DNA from: Pseudooceanicola marinus
Lineage (GTDB): Bacteria > Pseudomonadota > Alphaproteobacteria > Rhodobacterales > Rhodobacteraceae
Direction: 5' to 3'
Length of the DNA stretch: 64,000 nt
Assembly: GCF_002786295.1 (NCBI RefSeq)
Contig: NZ_PGTC01000010.1
Location: 558,001 to 622,000 of the forward strand
The notes below the pieces were generated by a model that made no database searches, was not told the DNA's origin, and worked only from the letters and a program-made list of their open reading frames with translations. This document shows, piece after piece, positions 31,363 to 40,451 of the stretch. The position numbers were made by a program, and so were the translations under genes. Each line of letters starts with the position of its first letter. Position 1 is the first letter of the stretch.

Positions 31363-32562
31363 TCACTCGGCCGGGGTGGATTGGGTGGCGGTCTTCTTCT
31401 CGGCGTCCTTGCGGCGCAGGAGACGGCCCAGACGCTGCCCCCCTTCCACCAGGCCACCGGGCAGGAAGGTCACCACCAGCATGAACAGCAGGCCCAAGGT
31501 CAGGTGCCAGCCGGAGCCGACGAAATGCTCCAGCACCCAGACCACGGCGTTCTCGATCCCGTCGGGCAGGGCGTGGAACCAGCTGTGAAGGACCTGCTCG
31601 TTGATCTTCGAAAAGATGTTCTCGAAGTACTTGATGAAGCCCGCGCCCAGAACCGGGCCGATCAGGGTGCCGGCACCGCCCAGAATGGTCATCAGCACGA
31701 CCTCGCCCGAGGCGGTCCACTGCATCCGTTCCGCGCCCGCCAGCGGGTCCATCGAGGCCATGAGACCGCCGGCGAGACCGGCATACATGCCGGAGATGAC
31801 GAAGGCCGCCAGGGTGTAGGGCTTGGTATTCAGGCCGGTGTAGTTCATCCGCTGCTGGTTCGATTTCACCGCCCGCAGCATCATCCCGAAGGGCGAGCGG
31901 AAGATGCGGATGGCCAGGTAGAAGGCCAGCAGCAGCATGATGGCGCACATGTAGTAGCCGTTGTTGAACTGGAAGGACCAGCCGCCGACGTTCATCACCT
32001 CGGTCGCGCGCATCTCGATCCCGAAGAAGTTGGTGACGGGGATCGAGCCGGTGGCCGTGGCGGTCTCGCCCAGGATGCGCGGGTCGTCCAGGGTCAGTTG
32101 CAGGCCGGTTTCGCCGTTGGTGATCGGCGTCAGCACCGAATAGGCGAGGCGGAAGGACATCTCCGCAAAGGCCAGCGTCAGGATGGAGAAGTAGATCCCC
32201 GTGCGCCGCAGCGAGATATAGCCGATCAGCATCGCGAAGAGGCCCGACACGATGACGCTGAGGATGATCGCCGGGACGATGTTCATCGACAGCAGCTTGA
32301 ACATCCAGACGGCCGAATAGCTGCCCACACCCAGGAAGGCCGCATGGCCGAAGCTGAGGTAGCCGGTCAGCCCGAAGAGGATGTTGAAGCCGATGGCGAA
32401 GATCCCGAAGATCACGAAGCGCTGCATCAGGTCCGGATAGCCCGCGTTGAACTGCGCCATGGCGCTGTCGGCGGGGAAGGGGTTCAGGATGAAGGGGGCG
32501 AACACCACCAGGGCGGCGACGATCAGCAGCAGGGTGAAGTCTTTCTTGTTCAGTCCCAGCAT
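31363..32562 (-). CDS. LivM-like ABC transporter permease
   Basis: The 399-residue inner-membrane permease has about ten hydrophobic segments and the HAAT permease signature ([40 protein letters not shown]). The N-terminal [20 protein letters not shown] forms the first helix. A periplasmic loop of about 90 residues lies in the middle. It pairs with the LivH-like permease encoded 4 bases upstream. Confidence 0.92.
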   Translation of the reverse strand: MLGLNKKDFTLLLIVAALVVFAPFILNPFPADSAMAQFNAGYPDLMQRFVIFGIFAIGFNILFGLTGYLSFGHAAFLGVGSYSAVWMFKLLSMNIVPAIILSVIVSGLFAMLIGYISLRRTGIYFSILTLAFAEMSFRLAYSVLTPITNGETGLQLTLDDPRILGETATATGSIPVTNFFGIEMRATEVMNVGGWSFQFNNGYYMCAIMLLLAFYLAIRIFRSPFGMMLRAVKSNQQRMNYTGLNTKPYTLAAFVISGMYAGLAGGLMASMDPLAGAERMQWTASGEVVLMTILGGAGTLIGPVLGAGFIKYFENIFSKINEQVLHSWFHALPDGIENAVVWVLEHFVGSGWHLTLGLLFMLVVTFLPGGLVEGGQRLGRLLRRKDAEKKTATQSTPAE

Positions 32563-32566
32563 GGGC

Positions 32567-33598
32567 TCAGTCCTCCATCACGCCGCGGCGACCCAGAAGG
32601 CCCCGGGGGCGGGCAAGCAGAATGACGATGGCGGCAACGTAGATGACGATCTGGTCGATACCGGGGATGATCGACTTGATCTCGTTCATCGAGGCGAAGC
32701 TTTCGAGAATGCCCAGCAGGAAGCCCGCGGCGACGGCGCCGGGCAGGGACCCCATGCCGCCCACCACGACGACGACGAAGGACAGCACGAGGAAATCCAT
32801 GCCCATGTGGTAATTGGGCGAGTTGATCGGCGCGTACATCACCCCTGCAAGCCCCGCGACGGCGGCGGCGAGGCCGAACATGATGGTGAATCGCTTGTCG
32901 ATGTTGATGCCCAAGAGGCCCACGGTCTCGCGGTCCGCCATGCCGGCGCGCACGACCATGCCGAAGGTGGTGAACTGCAGGAAGGCGAAGACGCCGCCGA
33001 TGATGACCGCCGCGAAGGCAAAGTAGATCATCCGCCAGTAGGGATAGATGATGGTGTTGGGGTCAAAGCCCATCATGGCGCCGAAGTCGAAGGAGCCCTT
33101 GAAGGCGTCGGGCGCGGGCGTCTGGATCGGGTTGGCGCCGTAGTAGTGCTTGATCAGCTCCTGCAGCACGATGGCCAGGCCGAAGGTCACCAGGATCTGG
33201 TCGGCATGGGGGCGGCGGTAGAAATGCTTGATCAGCCCGCGTTCCATGATGAAGCCGACGGCGATCATGATCGGGATCGAAAACAGGATCGCCAGGGGCA
33301 CCGACCAGTCGATGATGGCATGGCCGAGGTCCGGTCCGAACCATCCCTCGATGTAGGGCGTCTTCACTTTCAGCGGGTTGCCCAGGAAGTCGGTGCGGGT
33401 CGGATCGACGGTTTCGAAAGACAGGTTCAGCAGCTTGTTCAGCGACACGGCACAGAAGGCGCCGATCATGAACAGAGCGCCATGGGCGAAGTTGACCACG
33501 CCGAGCGTGCCGAAGATCAGGGTCAGGCCGAGGGCGATCAGTGCATAGGCACTGCCCTTGTCCAGCCCGTTCAGGATTTGGAGGATGATGGCGTCCAT
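32567..33598 (-). CDS. LivH-like ABC transporter permease
   Basis: The 343-residue permease begins [20 protein letters not shown] and carries [20 protein letters not shown] and [20 protein letters not shown], both LivH hallmarks. It is longer than E. coli LivH because of an insertion of about 50 residues after the second helix. The start at 33598 is the family start; an in-frame ATG 72 bases upstream is not convincing. Confidence 0.92.
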   Translation of the reverse strand: MDAIILQILNGLDKGSAYALIALGLTLIFGTLGVVNFAHGALFMIGAFCAVSLNKLLNLSFETVDPTRTDFLGNPLKVKTPYIEGWFGPDLGHAIIDWSVPLAILFSIPIMIAVGFIMERGLIKHFYRRPHADQILVTFGLAIVLQELIKHYYGANPIQTPAPDAFKGSFDFGAMMGFDPNTIIYPYWRMIYFAFAAVIIGGVFAFLQFTTFGMVVRAGMADRETVGLLGINIDKRFTIMFGLAAAVAGLAGVMYAPINSPNYHMGMDFLVLSFVVVVVGGMGSLPGAVAAGFLLGILESFASMNEIKSIIPGIDQIVIYVAAIVILLARPRGLLGRRGVMED

Positions 33599-33658
33599 GG
33601 CTCTACCTTGGCTCTGTCGGCACGCCCCGTGCCGGGCGGCCGTGCGGAAGTAGGGGGA

Positions 33659-33688
33659 GAGGGGCCGCACCGGTCAGGCGCGGCCCTC
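33659..33688 (-). promoter_or_regulatory. Intercistronic stem-loop between binding-protein and permease genes
   Basis: GAGGGGCCGC (33659-33668) pairs with GCGGCCCTC (33680-33688) with one bulge. Such hairpins between a binding-protein gene and its permease genes often attenuate or stabilise mRNA so that more binding protein is made. This role is inferred from position. Confidence 0.45.
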
Positions 33689-33780
33689 GGAAACGGGACG
33701 GGAAGCGGGGACAGGTGGTGCGTCCTGCCCCCGCCCGTCGCGAGGAGGGCTTCCCCCCGCGACCCCGTGCCCCGCAGGCG

Positions 33781-35121
33781 TCAGGCGCCGGCGTTGCAGG
33801 ACCCGAGCGCGCCGCCCGAGAACATCGGGTGATCCGGCGCGTAGGTGACCTGATCGACGGGCGTGACCTCGACCACTTCCAGAAGGTCGAACTCGGAGGT
33901 CGGGTTGTCCTTCCCCTTCACCACGAGCACGTCCTTGAAGCACTGGTGGTCGTCGGCACGATACAGCGTCTTGCCGTTGCCCAGCCCGTCGAACTCGTAG
34001 CCCTCCAGGGCCTCGGCCACGGCGCAGGGGTTGAAGGAACCGGCGCGGGCCACGGCATCCGCATAGAGCAGGGTTTGCACGTAGCAGGTGTGCGCGGCCT
34101 GGGACGGCGGGAAGCCGTACTTGGTGCCGAAGCTCTTGACGAAGGCCTGGGAGCCCGCGTCCTGCAGCGACCAGTGCCAGTTGGTGGAGCCAAAGATGCC
34201 TTTCACGTTCTCGCCGGCCCCGCGCGCCATCAGGCGCGAGTAGAGCGGCACGACGATCTCGAACTGCTTGCCGTTGACCATCTTCTCGCGCAGGCCGAAC
34301 TGCACGGCATTGGTCAGCGAGTTGACCATGTTGCCGCCGTAGTGGTTCAGGATCAGCACGTCGGCGTCCGTTTGCAGGATCGGCGTGATGTAGGAGGAGA
34401 AGTCGGTCGCCGCCAGCGGGGTGCGGACGGTGTTGACGGTTTCCCAGCCCAGGGACTCGGTCGCCGCCTTGATCGATTCCTCCTGGGTCCAGCCCCAGGT
34501 GTAGTCGGCGGTCAGGTGATAGGCCTTGCGATCTGTCCCGTACTGCGAGGCCAGCACCGGGGCGAGGGCCGCGCCGGACATGTAGGCGTTGAAGAAGTGA
34601 CGGAAGCCGTTGGCCTTCTTGTCCTTGCCGGTGGTGTCGTTGGAGTGGGTCAGGCCGGCCATGAAGATCACGCCCGCTTCCTGGCAGAGACCCTGCACGG
34701 CGACGGCCACGCCGGAGGACGAACCGCCGGAGATCATCACCGCGCCGTCCTTCTCGATCATCGACTTGGCCGAGGCACGGGCCGCGTCCGACTTGGTCTG
34801 GGTGTCGCCGGTCACGTATTCGACCTTCTTGCCCAGGATGCCGTTGCCCTCCAGCACCTGCGAGCTGAAGGTCTGCATCATGCCGCCGTCGCCTTCACCG
34901 TTCAGGTGCTCGACCGCCAGCTGAAAGGCGCGCAGTTCGTCGGCGCCTTCGTCCGCATAGGGGCCCGATTGGGGCACGTTGAAACCCAGGGTGACGGTGC
35001 CGCCCGTGGGTTCGTTGGTGAAGGCGCTTGCGCCCGAGGTGAAGATGGTCGGCAGAGCAAGACCGGCGCCAGTTACGGCACCGGTTTTCAATAGCCCGCG
35101 ACGGGTCAGAAAGTTCGTCAT
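33781..35121 (-). CDS. LivK-like periplasmic substrate-binding protein
   Basis: The 446-residue precursor has a twin-arginine-like signal (TRRGLLKTGAVTGAGLALPT, cleavage near ASA/FT) and a type I periplasmic binding fold (VTLGFNVPQSGPYADEGADE; VMISGGSSSGVAVAVQGLCQ; YHLTADYTWGWTQEESIKAA). This is the urea/short-chain amide subgroup of Leu/Ile/Val binding proteins by general look. It captures the ligand for the LivFGMH transporter encoded downstream. The ligand is not certain. Acetate or another short carboxylate is suggested by the neighbouring acs and ScfR-type regulator. Confidence 0.9.
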   Translation of the reverse strand: MTNFLTRRGLLKTGAVTGAGLALPTIFTSGASAFTNEPTGGTVTLGFNVPQSGPYADEGADELRAFQLAVEHLNGEGDGGMMQTFSSQVLEGNGILGKKVEYVTGDTQTKSDAARASAKSMIEKDGAVMISGGSSSGVAVAVQGLCQEAGVIFMAGLTHSNDTTGKDKKANGFRHFFNAYMSGAALAPVLASQYGTDRKAYHLTADYTWGWTQEESIKAATESLGWETVNTVRTPLAATDFSSYITPILQTDADVLILNHYGGNMVNSLTNAVQFGLREKMVNGKQFEIVVPLYSRLMARGAGENVKGIFGSTNWHWSLQDAGSQAFVKSFGTKYGFPPSQAAHTCYVQTLLYADAVARAGSFNPCAVAEALEGYEFDGLGNGKTLYRADDHQCFKDVLVVKGKDNPTSEFDLLEVVEVTPVDQVTYAPDHPMFSGGALGSCNAGA

Positions 35122-35199
35122 GGATTCCTCCCTAGATCAGGTGCGCCCGGACCTCCTCCGCCCGGCCACTTCATCACGATCGGGTTCAATACCCGAGCG

Positions 35200-35219
35200 C
35201 ATGATGCAAAAGGATCATG
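35200..35219. promoter_or_regulatory. Inverted repeat in the binding-protein gene leader
   Basis: CATGAT (35200-35205) and ATCATG (35214-35219) flank GCAAAAGG, forming a 6-8-6 inverted repeat 79 bases upstream of the binding-protein start. It could be an operator for the divergent regulator. A hairpin CGGGT-TCAAT-ACCCG (35181-35195) lies between it and the gene. Confidence 0.35.
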
Positions 35220-35270
35220 GCAGAGGAGTGGAAAAGCGATCAACAACCCACTTTCATTGCTTGATTTTTT

Positions 35271-35314
35271 TGTAAATTAATCGACTATACGTGCGCGAGT
35301 TGTGTAAATTAATC
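35271..35314. promoter_or_regulatory. Direct repeat, likely operator of the ScfR-type regulator
   Basis: The 12-mer TGTAAATTAATC occurs at 35271-35282 and 35303-35314, 32 bases apart, close to three helical turns. The first copy sits in TTTGTAAA, which resembles the TTTGCAAA half-sites reported for PccR/RamB-type regulators. The A+T-rich stretch lies between the binding-protein gene and the regulator gene. Confidence 0.5.
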
Positions 35315-35357
35315 AATGTTGCGCCGCAGAATATGGTTGAAAGAACAGGGAAAATTG

Positions 35358-36698
35358 ATGGCTGAACGTGGCAGAGGCGGATCGCTGACCGGCACGCGGA
35401 TTCGCGAAAGGCGCAATCTGGTGGGCATGCGGCAGGCGGAACTGGCCCGGCGGGCAGGCATCTCGGCCTCCTATCTCAACCTGATCGAGCACAATCGGCG
35501 CAGAATCGGCGGGAAGTTGCTGCTGTCGCTGGCCGAGGCGCTGGGGGTCGAGCCCTCCGCCCTGTCGGAGGGCGCGGAGGCCGCGCTTCTGGCTCAGCTG
35601 CGCCAGGCCGCCGCCGACCGGCCTGAGGCCGGGGCTGACCTGGAACGGATCGAGGAATTCGTCGGCCGTTTCCCGGGCTGGGCACAGTTGGTGGCGCAGC
35701 AGGGCCAGCGCCTGGGGGCCCTGCAGCAGGCGGTGGAGGCGCTGACCGATCGCCTGACCCATGACCCCCACCTGGCCGCCTCCCTGCACGAGGTGCTGTC
35801 GACCGTCACGGCGATCCATGCCTCGGCCGAGATCCTGGTGGCGGAGAAGGAGCTGGAGCCCGAATGGCGGGACCGCTTCAACCGCAACATCCGCGAGGAG
35901 AGCGCCCGCCTGGCCGAGGGCGCACGGCGTCTGGTCGAGGAACTGGACGAGGGCGAGACCAGCGAGGCGGCCATCGCCTCGCCCCAGGACCAGGTCGAGG
36001 GGTTCCTCAGCGATCACGGGTTCCACTTCCCCGCGCTGGAAGGGGGCGCCGAGGACGGTGCGGTGGAGGCGTTGCTGTCGGCGGCCGCCGAACGTCTTGG
36101 GTCGGGCGCCGCCCGGCTGATGGCGCGGCGGGTGCTGGACCGCTACGCACGCGAAGCGGCGGCGCTGCCGGTTTCGGCGGTGATCGAGGCCCTGCCGGAG
36201 GGCGTGGTGCTGGACCCGGCGGCCCTGGGGGCGCATTTCGGCGTCGATGCCGGGCGGATGATGCGCCGACTGGCGACGCTGCCTGCCGACCGGCTGGCCG
36301 AGAAGGGGCAGGCGCCCCTGGGGCTGGTGGCCTGCGACGCCTCGGGCACGCTGACCTTCCGCAAGCCGCTGGACCGCTTCCCGCTGCCACGCTTCGGCGC
36401 GGCCTGTCCGCTTTGGCCGCTCTTCCAGGCGCTGAGCCGGCCGATGATGCCGATTGCCGGGAAGATCCGCCTGGCGGGCCGGTCGGAGGGGGTCTTCGTC
36501 ACCCATGCCATCGCCCAGCCCGTGGGCGCCCCCGTGGCCAACCGCGATCCTACCTTCGAGGCGCATATGCTGATCCAGCCGGGGCGCGCCGAGGACCCTG
36601 CGGACCTGCCGCGCGTCGGGGTGACCTGTCGGATCTGCCCGAAAGCGGATTGCCGAGGGCGTCGCGAACCCTCCATCATGGCGGAAAGCGGGGGCTGA
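35358..36698 (+). CDS. ScfR-type (RamB/PccR-like) short-chain acyl-CoA metabolism regulator
   Basis: The 446-residue protein has an XRE helix-turn-helix at residues about 12-70 (RIRERRNLVGMRQAELARRA; ISASYLNLIEHNRRRIGG) and a C-terminal DUF2083 domain ending in the Cys-rich signature CRICPKADCRGRREPSI. This is the layout of the ScfR family, including RamB and PccR, which control acetate, glyoxylate-cycle or propionate genes, probably by sensing acyl-CoA. AGGG precedes the ATG at 35358; an earlier in-frame ATG at 35316 overlaps the repeat operator. It diverges from the transporter-acs cluster, its likely target. Confidence 0.9.
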   Translation: MAERGRGGSLTGTRIRERRNLVGMRQAELARRAGISASYLNLIEHNRRRIGGKLLLSLAEALGVEPSALSEGAEAALLAQLRQAAADRPEAGADLERIEEFVGRFPGWAQLVAQQGQRLGALQQAVEALTDRLTHDPHLAASLHEVLSTVTAIHASAEILVAEKELEPEWRDRFNRNIREESARLAEGARRLVEELDEGETSEAAIASPQDQVEGFLSDHGFHFPALEGGAEDGAVEALLSAAAERLGSGAARLMARRVLDRYAREAAALPVSAVIEALPEGVVLDPAALGAHFGVDAGRMMRRLATLPADRLAEKGQAPLGLVACDASGTLTFRKPLDRFPLPRFGAACPLWPLFQALSRPMMPIAGKIRLAGRSEGVFVTHAIAQPVGAPVANRDPTFEAHMLIQPGRAEDPADLPRVGVTCRICPKADCRGRREPSIMAESGG

Positions 36699-36806
36699 GG
36701 CTTTTTGGCGTCACTGATTCCGGTTGCGCGCGAGAAGGCGCTTTCAACGCGTCCGTGAAGACTGCTAGAACTTTCCGGCATTGCTCTGCTGGGAGGGGAG
36801 GACCGA

Positions 36807-37178
36807 ATGAGCAAGTCCGTACTCGTCGTCGAGGACGAGCCAAACATCATCGAGGCGATTTCCTTCATCCTGTCGCGGGACGGCTGGCACGTGTCCAGCC
36901 ACTCCAACGGCGTGGATGCGGTGGAGGTGATCCGTGCGCGGGCGCCCGATCTGGTGATCCTCGACGTGATGCTGCCCGGCCGCTCCGGATACGACATCCT
37001 GCGCGAGCTGCGCGCGGGAGACGGCGCCGGGGCCAGCCTGCCAGTTCTGATGCTGACCGCCCGTGGCCAAACCAAGGATCGCGCCCTGGCCGAGGAAATC
37101 GGCGCCAGCCGCTTCATGTCGAAACCCTTCTCCAACGCCGAGGTGCTGGAGGCGGTGAACGCGCTGGTCGCGCCGTGA
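36807..37178 (+). CDS. Receiver-only (CheY-like) response regulator
   Basis: The 123-residue protein is a single receiver domain. Acidic residues are in VVEDEPN, the phospho-acceptor is Asp53 in LVILDVMLPG, the Thr is in LMLTARG and the conserved Lys is Lys106 in FMSKPF. There is no output domain, so it must act by protein contact or as a phosphate relay. It stands just upstream of a small membrane protein gene and a hybrid symporter-histidine kinase gene on the same strand, and probably is phosphorylated by that kinase. Confidence 0.93.
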   Translation: MSKSVLVVEDEPNIIEAISFILSRDGWHVSSHSNGVDAVEVIRARAPDLVILDVMLPGRSGYDILRELRAGDGAGASLPVLMLTARGQTKDRALAEEIGASRFMSKPFSNAEVLEAVNALVAP

Positions 37179-37213
37179 TGCGCTGCCTCGAAGGTCCGGG
37201 GGACTAGACGCCG

Positions 37214-37702
37214 ATGAGCCCGCCGCCGGTCCGCCCCGTTTTCCTCGAACGCCAGAGCTACCGTCAGCGCCGGCTGATCGACGCGGCACGGTTGCTGCCG
37301 ATCCTGGGGGTGCTGTTGCTGGCGGTGCCGCTCCTGTGGCCGGAGGGCAATGAGTTCGAACTGGGAGAAGGCAGCGCGGGGCAGGGCCTGCCGGTGTCGC
37401 GGGCGATGATCTACATCTTTTCCGTCTGGGCCGGGCTGGCCATCGCCTCGGCCCTGCTGGTCTGGCGCCTGTCGGTCGAGGAGGTCGAGCGGCTGGACAG
37501 TGGCGGGGCGGGGGGCGCACGCGGTGCCGCACCCGACCTGCCGGCCGCGTTTGTCCTGCGCCCCCGGGGGGCGGGTCCCACGGCTGCGGGCCCGGACCTC
37601 GGCCGTGAGGATCCGGTCGCCGATGACATGGACGCCGATGGTATAAGCATCGAGAACCCGGGCGCAGAGGGTGGGGATGGCGCCGGCGGGGGCCGGGACT
37701 GA
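37214..37702 (+). CDS. Small two-helix membrane protein in a two-component operon
   Basis: The 162-residue product has two hydrophobic segments at about 27-43 (LLPILGVLLLAVPLLWP) and 64-84 (AMIYIFSVWAGLAIASALLVW), separated by a short loop, and an unordered Gly/Asp/Ala-rich C-terminal half. No known domain was recognised. It lies 35 bases after the receiver gene and its stop overlaps the start of the kinase gene (TGATG), so the three are coupled. A role in the signalling set is inferred from this only. Confidence 0.75.
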   Translation: MSPPPVRPVFLERQSYRQRRLIDAARLLPILGVLLLAVPLLWPEGNEFELGEGSAGQGLPVSRAMIYIFSVWAGLAIASALLVWRLSVEEVERLDSGGAGGARGAAPDLPAAFVLRPRGAGPTAAGPDLGREDPVADDMDADGISIENPGAEGGDGAGGGRD

Positions 37703-40392
37703 TGGCCTCGCTCAACCTGCTGATCGCGGTCTGCATGGCCTATGGCGCGGCGCTGTTCCTGGTGGCCTTCGGTGCCGAACGCGCGGCCCTGCGCGGGCGT
37801 TCGGGCTGGTTGCGTTCGCCCATCGTCTACACCCTGTCTCTGTCGATCTACTGCACCGCCTGGACCTTCTACGGGGCCGTCGGCTTCGCCGCGCGGTCGG
37901 GGCTGGAATACATGACGATCTACATCGGCCCGTCATTGGTGATGATCGGTTGGTTCTGGGGGCTGCGCAAGATCGTGCGGATCGGGCGCAGCCAGCGCAT
38001 CACCTCGGTCGCCGACCTCATCTCGTCGCGCTACGGCAAGTCGAACCTGCTGGCCGTCGCCGTGACCCTGATCGCGGTCGTGGGCACCACGCCCTACATC
38101 GCCCTGCAATTGCAATCCGTGACGCAGAGCTTCGCCGTCTTCGCCGCCGCTGATCCCACGGCGCGCATGGGTGCTGAAAGTCAGACCACCGCGCTTTGGG
38201 TCGCCGCCGGGCTGGCGGCCTTCACCGTGCTTTTCGGCACCCGCAACCTGGATGCCAACGAACGCCACCACGGCGTCGTCATGGCCATCGCGGTGGAGGC
38301 GGTGGTGAAGCTTTGCGCGCTGCTGGCCGTGGGCATCTACGTGGTCTGGGGCCTGGGTGGTGGTTTGGGGGAGACGCTCGCACGGATCGATGCCTCGGCC
38401 CGGCTGGGGGAATGGCATATCGCCAACGGCCGCTGGTCGGGGCTGATCTTCCTCGCGGGCGCGGCCTTCCTGACCCTGCCGCGGATGTTCCAGGTGCTGG
38501 TGGTGGAAAACGAGGATGAACGCCATCTGCGCACCGCCTCCTGGGCCTTTCCCGGCTATGTCATGCTGATGAGCCTTTTCGTCATGCCGATTGCCGTGGC
38601 CGGCCTGTCGACGCTGCCGCGCGGCTCGAACCCCGACATGTTCGTCCTCACTCTGCCGCTGAGCCAGGGGCAGACCGGGCTGGCGGTCTTTTCCTTCATC
38701 GGGGGTTTCAGTTCCGCCACCTCGATGGTGATCGTGGCCGCCATTGCCCTGTCGACCATGGTGTCGAACCACATTGTCATGCCGATCTGGCTGAAGCTGC
38801 AGCCGGGCAAGGGGGCGATGGTTTCGGGCGACGTGCGCCACGTGGTGATCCTGGCGCGGCGGCTGTCGATCGTCGGCGTGCTCTTCCTCGGCTATCTCTA
38901 CTACCACCTGTCGGGCGGGGGCGCGGCGCTGGCGGCCATCGGCCTGATCTCCTTTTCGGGGGTGGCACAGTTCCTGCCGCCGCTTCTGGGCGGGATCTTT
39001 TGGCGCGGCGGCGCGCGGTCGGGCGCCCTGGCCGGGCTGGGCGCGGGCTTTGCCATCTGGCTGTGGTGCCTTTTCCTGCCGTCCTTCGGCGAAGGCGTGG
39101 TGATCCCGGCGGAGGTCATGCGGCACGGGCCCTGGGGCCTCAGCTGGCTGCGGCCCTATGCGCTTTTCGGGATCGAGGGGCTGGATCCGCTGGTGCACGG
39201 GGTCCTGTGGTCGATGCTGATCAACTCCGGCCTCTTCGCCGGGATCTCTCTGCTGTCCTTTCCCAGCCCGATGGAGCGCCTGCAGGGGGCACAGTTCGTC
39301 AACATCTTCCAGCATTCCGCCAGCCCCCGCGGCTGGGAAGGCGGCACGGCGCAAAGCGAGGATCTGATGGTCATGGCGCAGCGCCTGCTGGGGGCGCGCG
39401 AGGCGCAGAAGCTGTTCCAGCGGGAGGCGGAACGCCAGGGCGTGCAGGGCTACCTGCCCGAACCCACGGGGGAGTTCCTCCAGGTGCTGGAACGCGAGCT
39501 GTCGGGCAGCGTGGGCGCGGCCACGGCGCACGCCATGGTGGGTCAGATCGTCGGCCGCGCCGCCGTGTCGGTCGAGGACCTGATGGCTGTGGCCGATGAG
39601 ACGGCGCAGATCATGGAATACTCCAGCCAGCTGGAAGCCAAGTCGGCCGAACTGGCCCGCACCGCCCGGCAGCTGCGGCTGGCGAACGAGAAGCTGACCC
39701 AGCTGTCGGTGCAGAAGGACGCCTTCCTCAGCCAGATCAGCCACGAGTTGCGCACGCCCATGACCTCGATCCGGTCCTTTTCCGAGATCCTGCGCGATGC
39801 CCCGGACCTGTCCGGCGAGGCGAAATCGAAATATGCCCAGATCATCCATGACGAGGCGAAGCGCCTGACCCGCCTGCTGGACGATCTGCTGGACCTGTCG
39901 GTCCTGGAAAACGGCCAGGTGACCCTGAACCAGAGCCGGGTGCGTCTGGGCGACGTGCTGGACCACGCGGTGCATGCCACCGGTGCCGAAGATGGCCGGC
40001 TGTCCCTGCGCCGCACCCCGGCGCAGGAGGACATCTGGATCGACACCGATGGCGACCGTCTGGCGCAGGTCTTCATCAACCTGATCGCCAATGCGCGGAA
40101 GTACTGCGATGCCGAGGCACCGGTGCTGCGCATCTCCGTGCGCCGGGCCGAGGGGCAGCTGATCGTGGATTTCATCGACAACGGGTCGGGCGTCGAGACG
40201 TCGCAACAGGCCATGATCTTCGAGAAATTCGCCCGCATCGGCGATCAGAAGGCCGGTGGCGCGGGCCTTGGCCTGGCCATCTGCCGGGAGATCATGCTGC
40301 GCCTGGGCGGTGCCATCTCCTACCTGCCGGGGCAGGGGGGCGCGGCCTTCCGCGTCGTGCTGCCACCGCCGGAGGCACTGGCGGCGCAATAA
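37702..40392 (+). CDS. Sodium/solute symporter-histidine kinase fusion (CbrA/CrbS-type)
   Basis: The 896-residue protein starts with an SLC5-type transporter domain of about 13 helices (residues 1-500; GYVMLMSLFVMPIAVAG, FSFIGGFSSATSMVIVAAIA), followed by a STAC-like linker (about 540-640) and a coiled stretch. A kinase core follows: phospho-His681 in SQISHELRTPMTSIRS, N box FINLIANARKYC, and G boxes DFIDNGSGV and GAGLGLAICREI. No receiver is fused. CbrA and CrbS are known proteins of this design; CrbS controls acs in Vibrio and Pseudomonas. With acs 8 kb away, acetate sensing is a plausible inference. Confidence 0.93.
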   Translation: MASLNLLIAVCMAYGAALFLVAFGAERAALRGRSGWLRSPIVYTLSLSIYCTAWTFYGAVGFAARSGLEYMTIYIGPSLVMIGWFWGLRKIVRIGRSQRITSVADLISSRYGKSNLLAVAVTLIAVVGTTPYIALQLQSVTQSFAVFAAADPTARMGAESQTTALWVAAGLAAFTVLFGTRNLDANERHHGVVMAIAVEAVVKLCALLAVGIYVVWGLGGGLGETLARIDASARLGEWHIANGRWSGLIFLAGAAFLTLPRMFQVLVVENEDERHLRTASWAFPGYVMLMSLFVMPIAVAGLSTLPRGSNPDMFVLTLPLSQGQTGLAVFSFIGGFSSATSMVIVAAIALSTMVSNHIVMPIWLKLQPGKGAMVSGDVRHVVILARRLSIVGVLFLGYLYYHLSGGGAALAAIGLISFSGVAQFLPPLLGGIFWRGGARSGALAGLGAGFAIWLWCLFLPSFGEGVVIPAEVMRHGPWGLSWLRPYALFGIEGLDPLVHGVLWSMLINSGLFAGISLLSFPSPMERLQGAQFVNIFQHSASPRGWEGGTAQSEDLMVMAQRLLGAREAQKLFQREAERQGVQGYLPEPTGEFLQVLERELSGSVGAATAHAMVGQIVGRAAVSVEDLMAVADETAQIMEYSSQLEAKSAELARTARQLRLANEKLTQLSVQKDAFLSQISHELRTPMTSIRSFSEILRDAPDLSGEAKSKYAQIIHDEAKRLTRLLDDLLDLSVLENGQVTLNQSRVRLGDVLDHAVHATGAEDGRLSLRRTPAQEDIWIDTDGDRLAQVFINLIANARKYCDAEAPVLRISVRRAEGQLIVDFIDNGSGVETSQQAMIFEKFARIGDQKAGGAGLGLAICREIMLRLGGAISYLPGQGGAAFRVVLPPPEALAAQ

Positions 40393-40451
40393 GGCCGGGC
40401 TAAAGCGAATGGTAACCATCTGACGCCTACAACCAGCGGGGAAACCCGCGA

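Noticed and set aside
29733-35121. Certain assignment of the ABC transporter to branched-chain amino acids
   Set aside because: Family membership alone does not give the substrate in the HAAT class, and the neighbouring acs and ScfR-type genes point elsewhere. Gene symbols were left blank.
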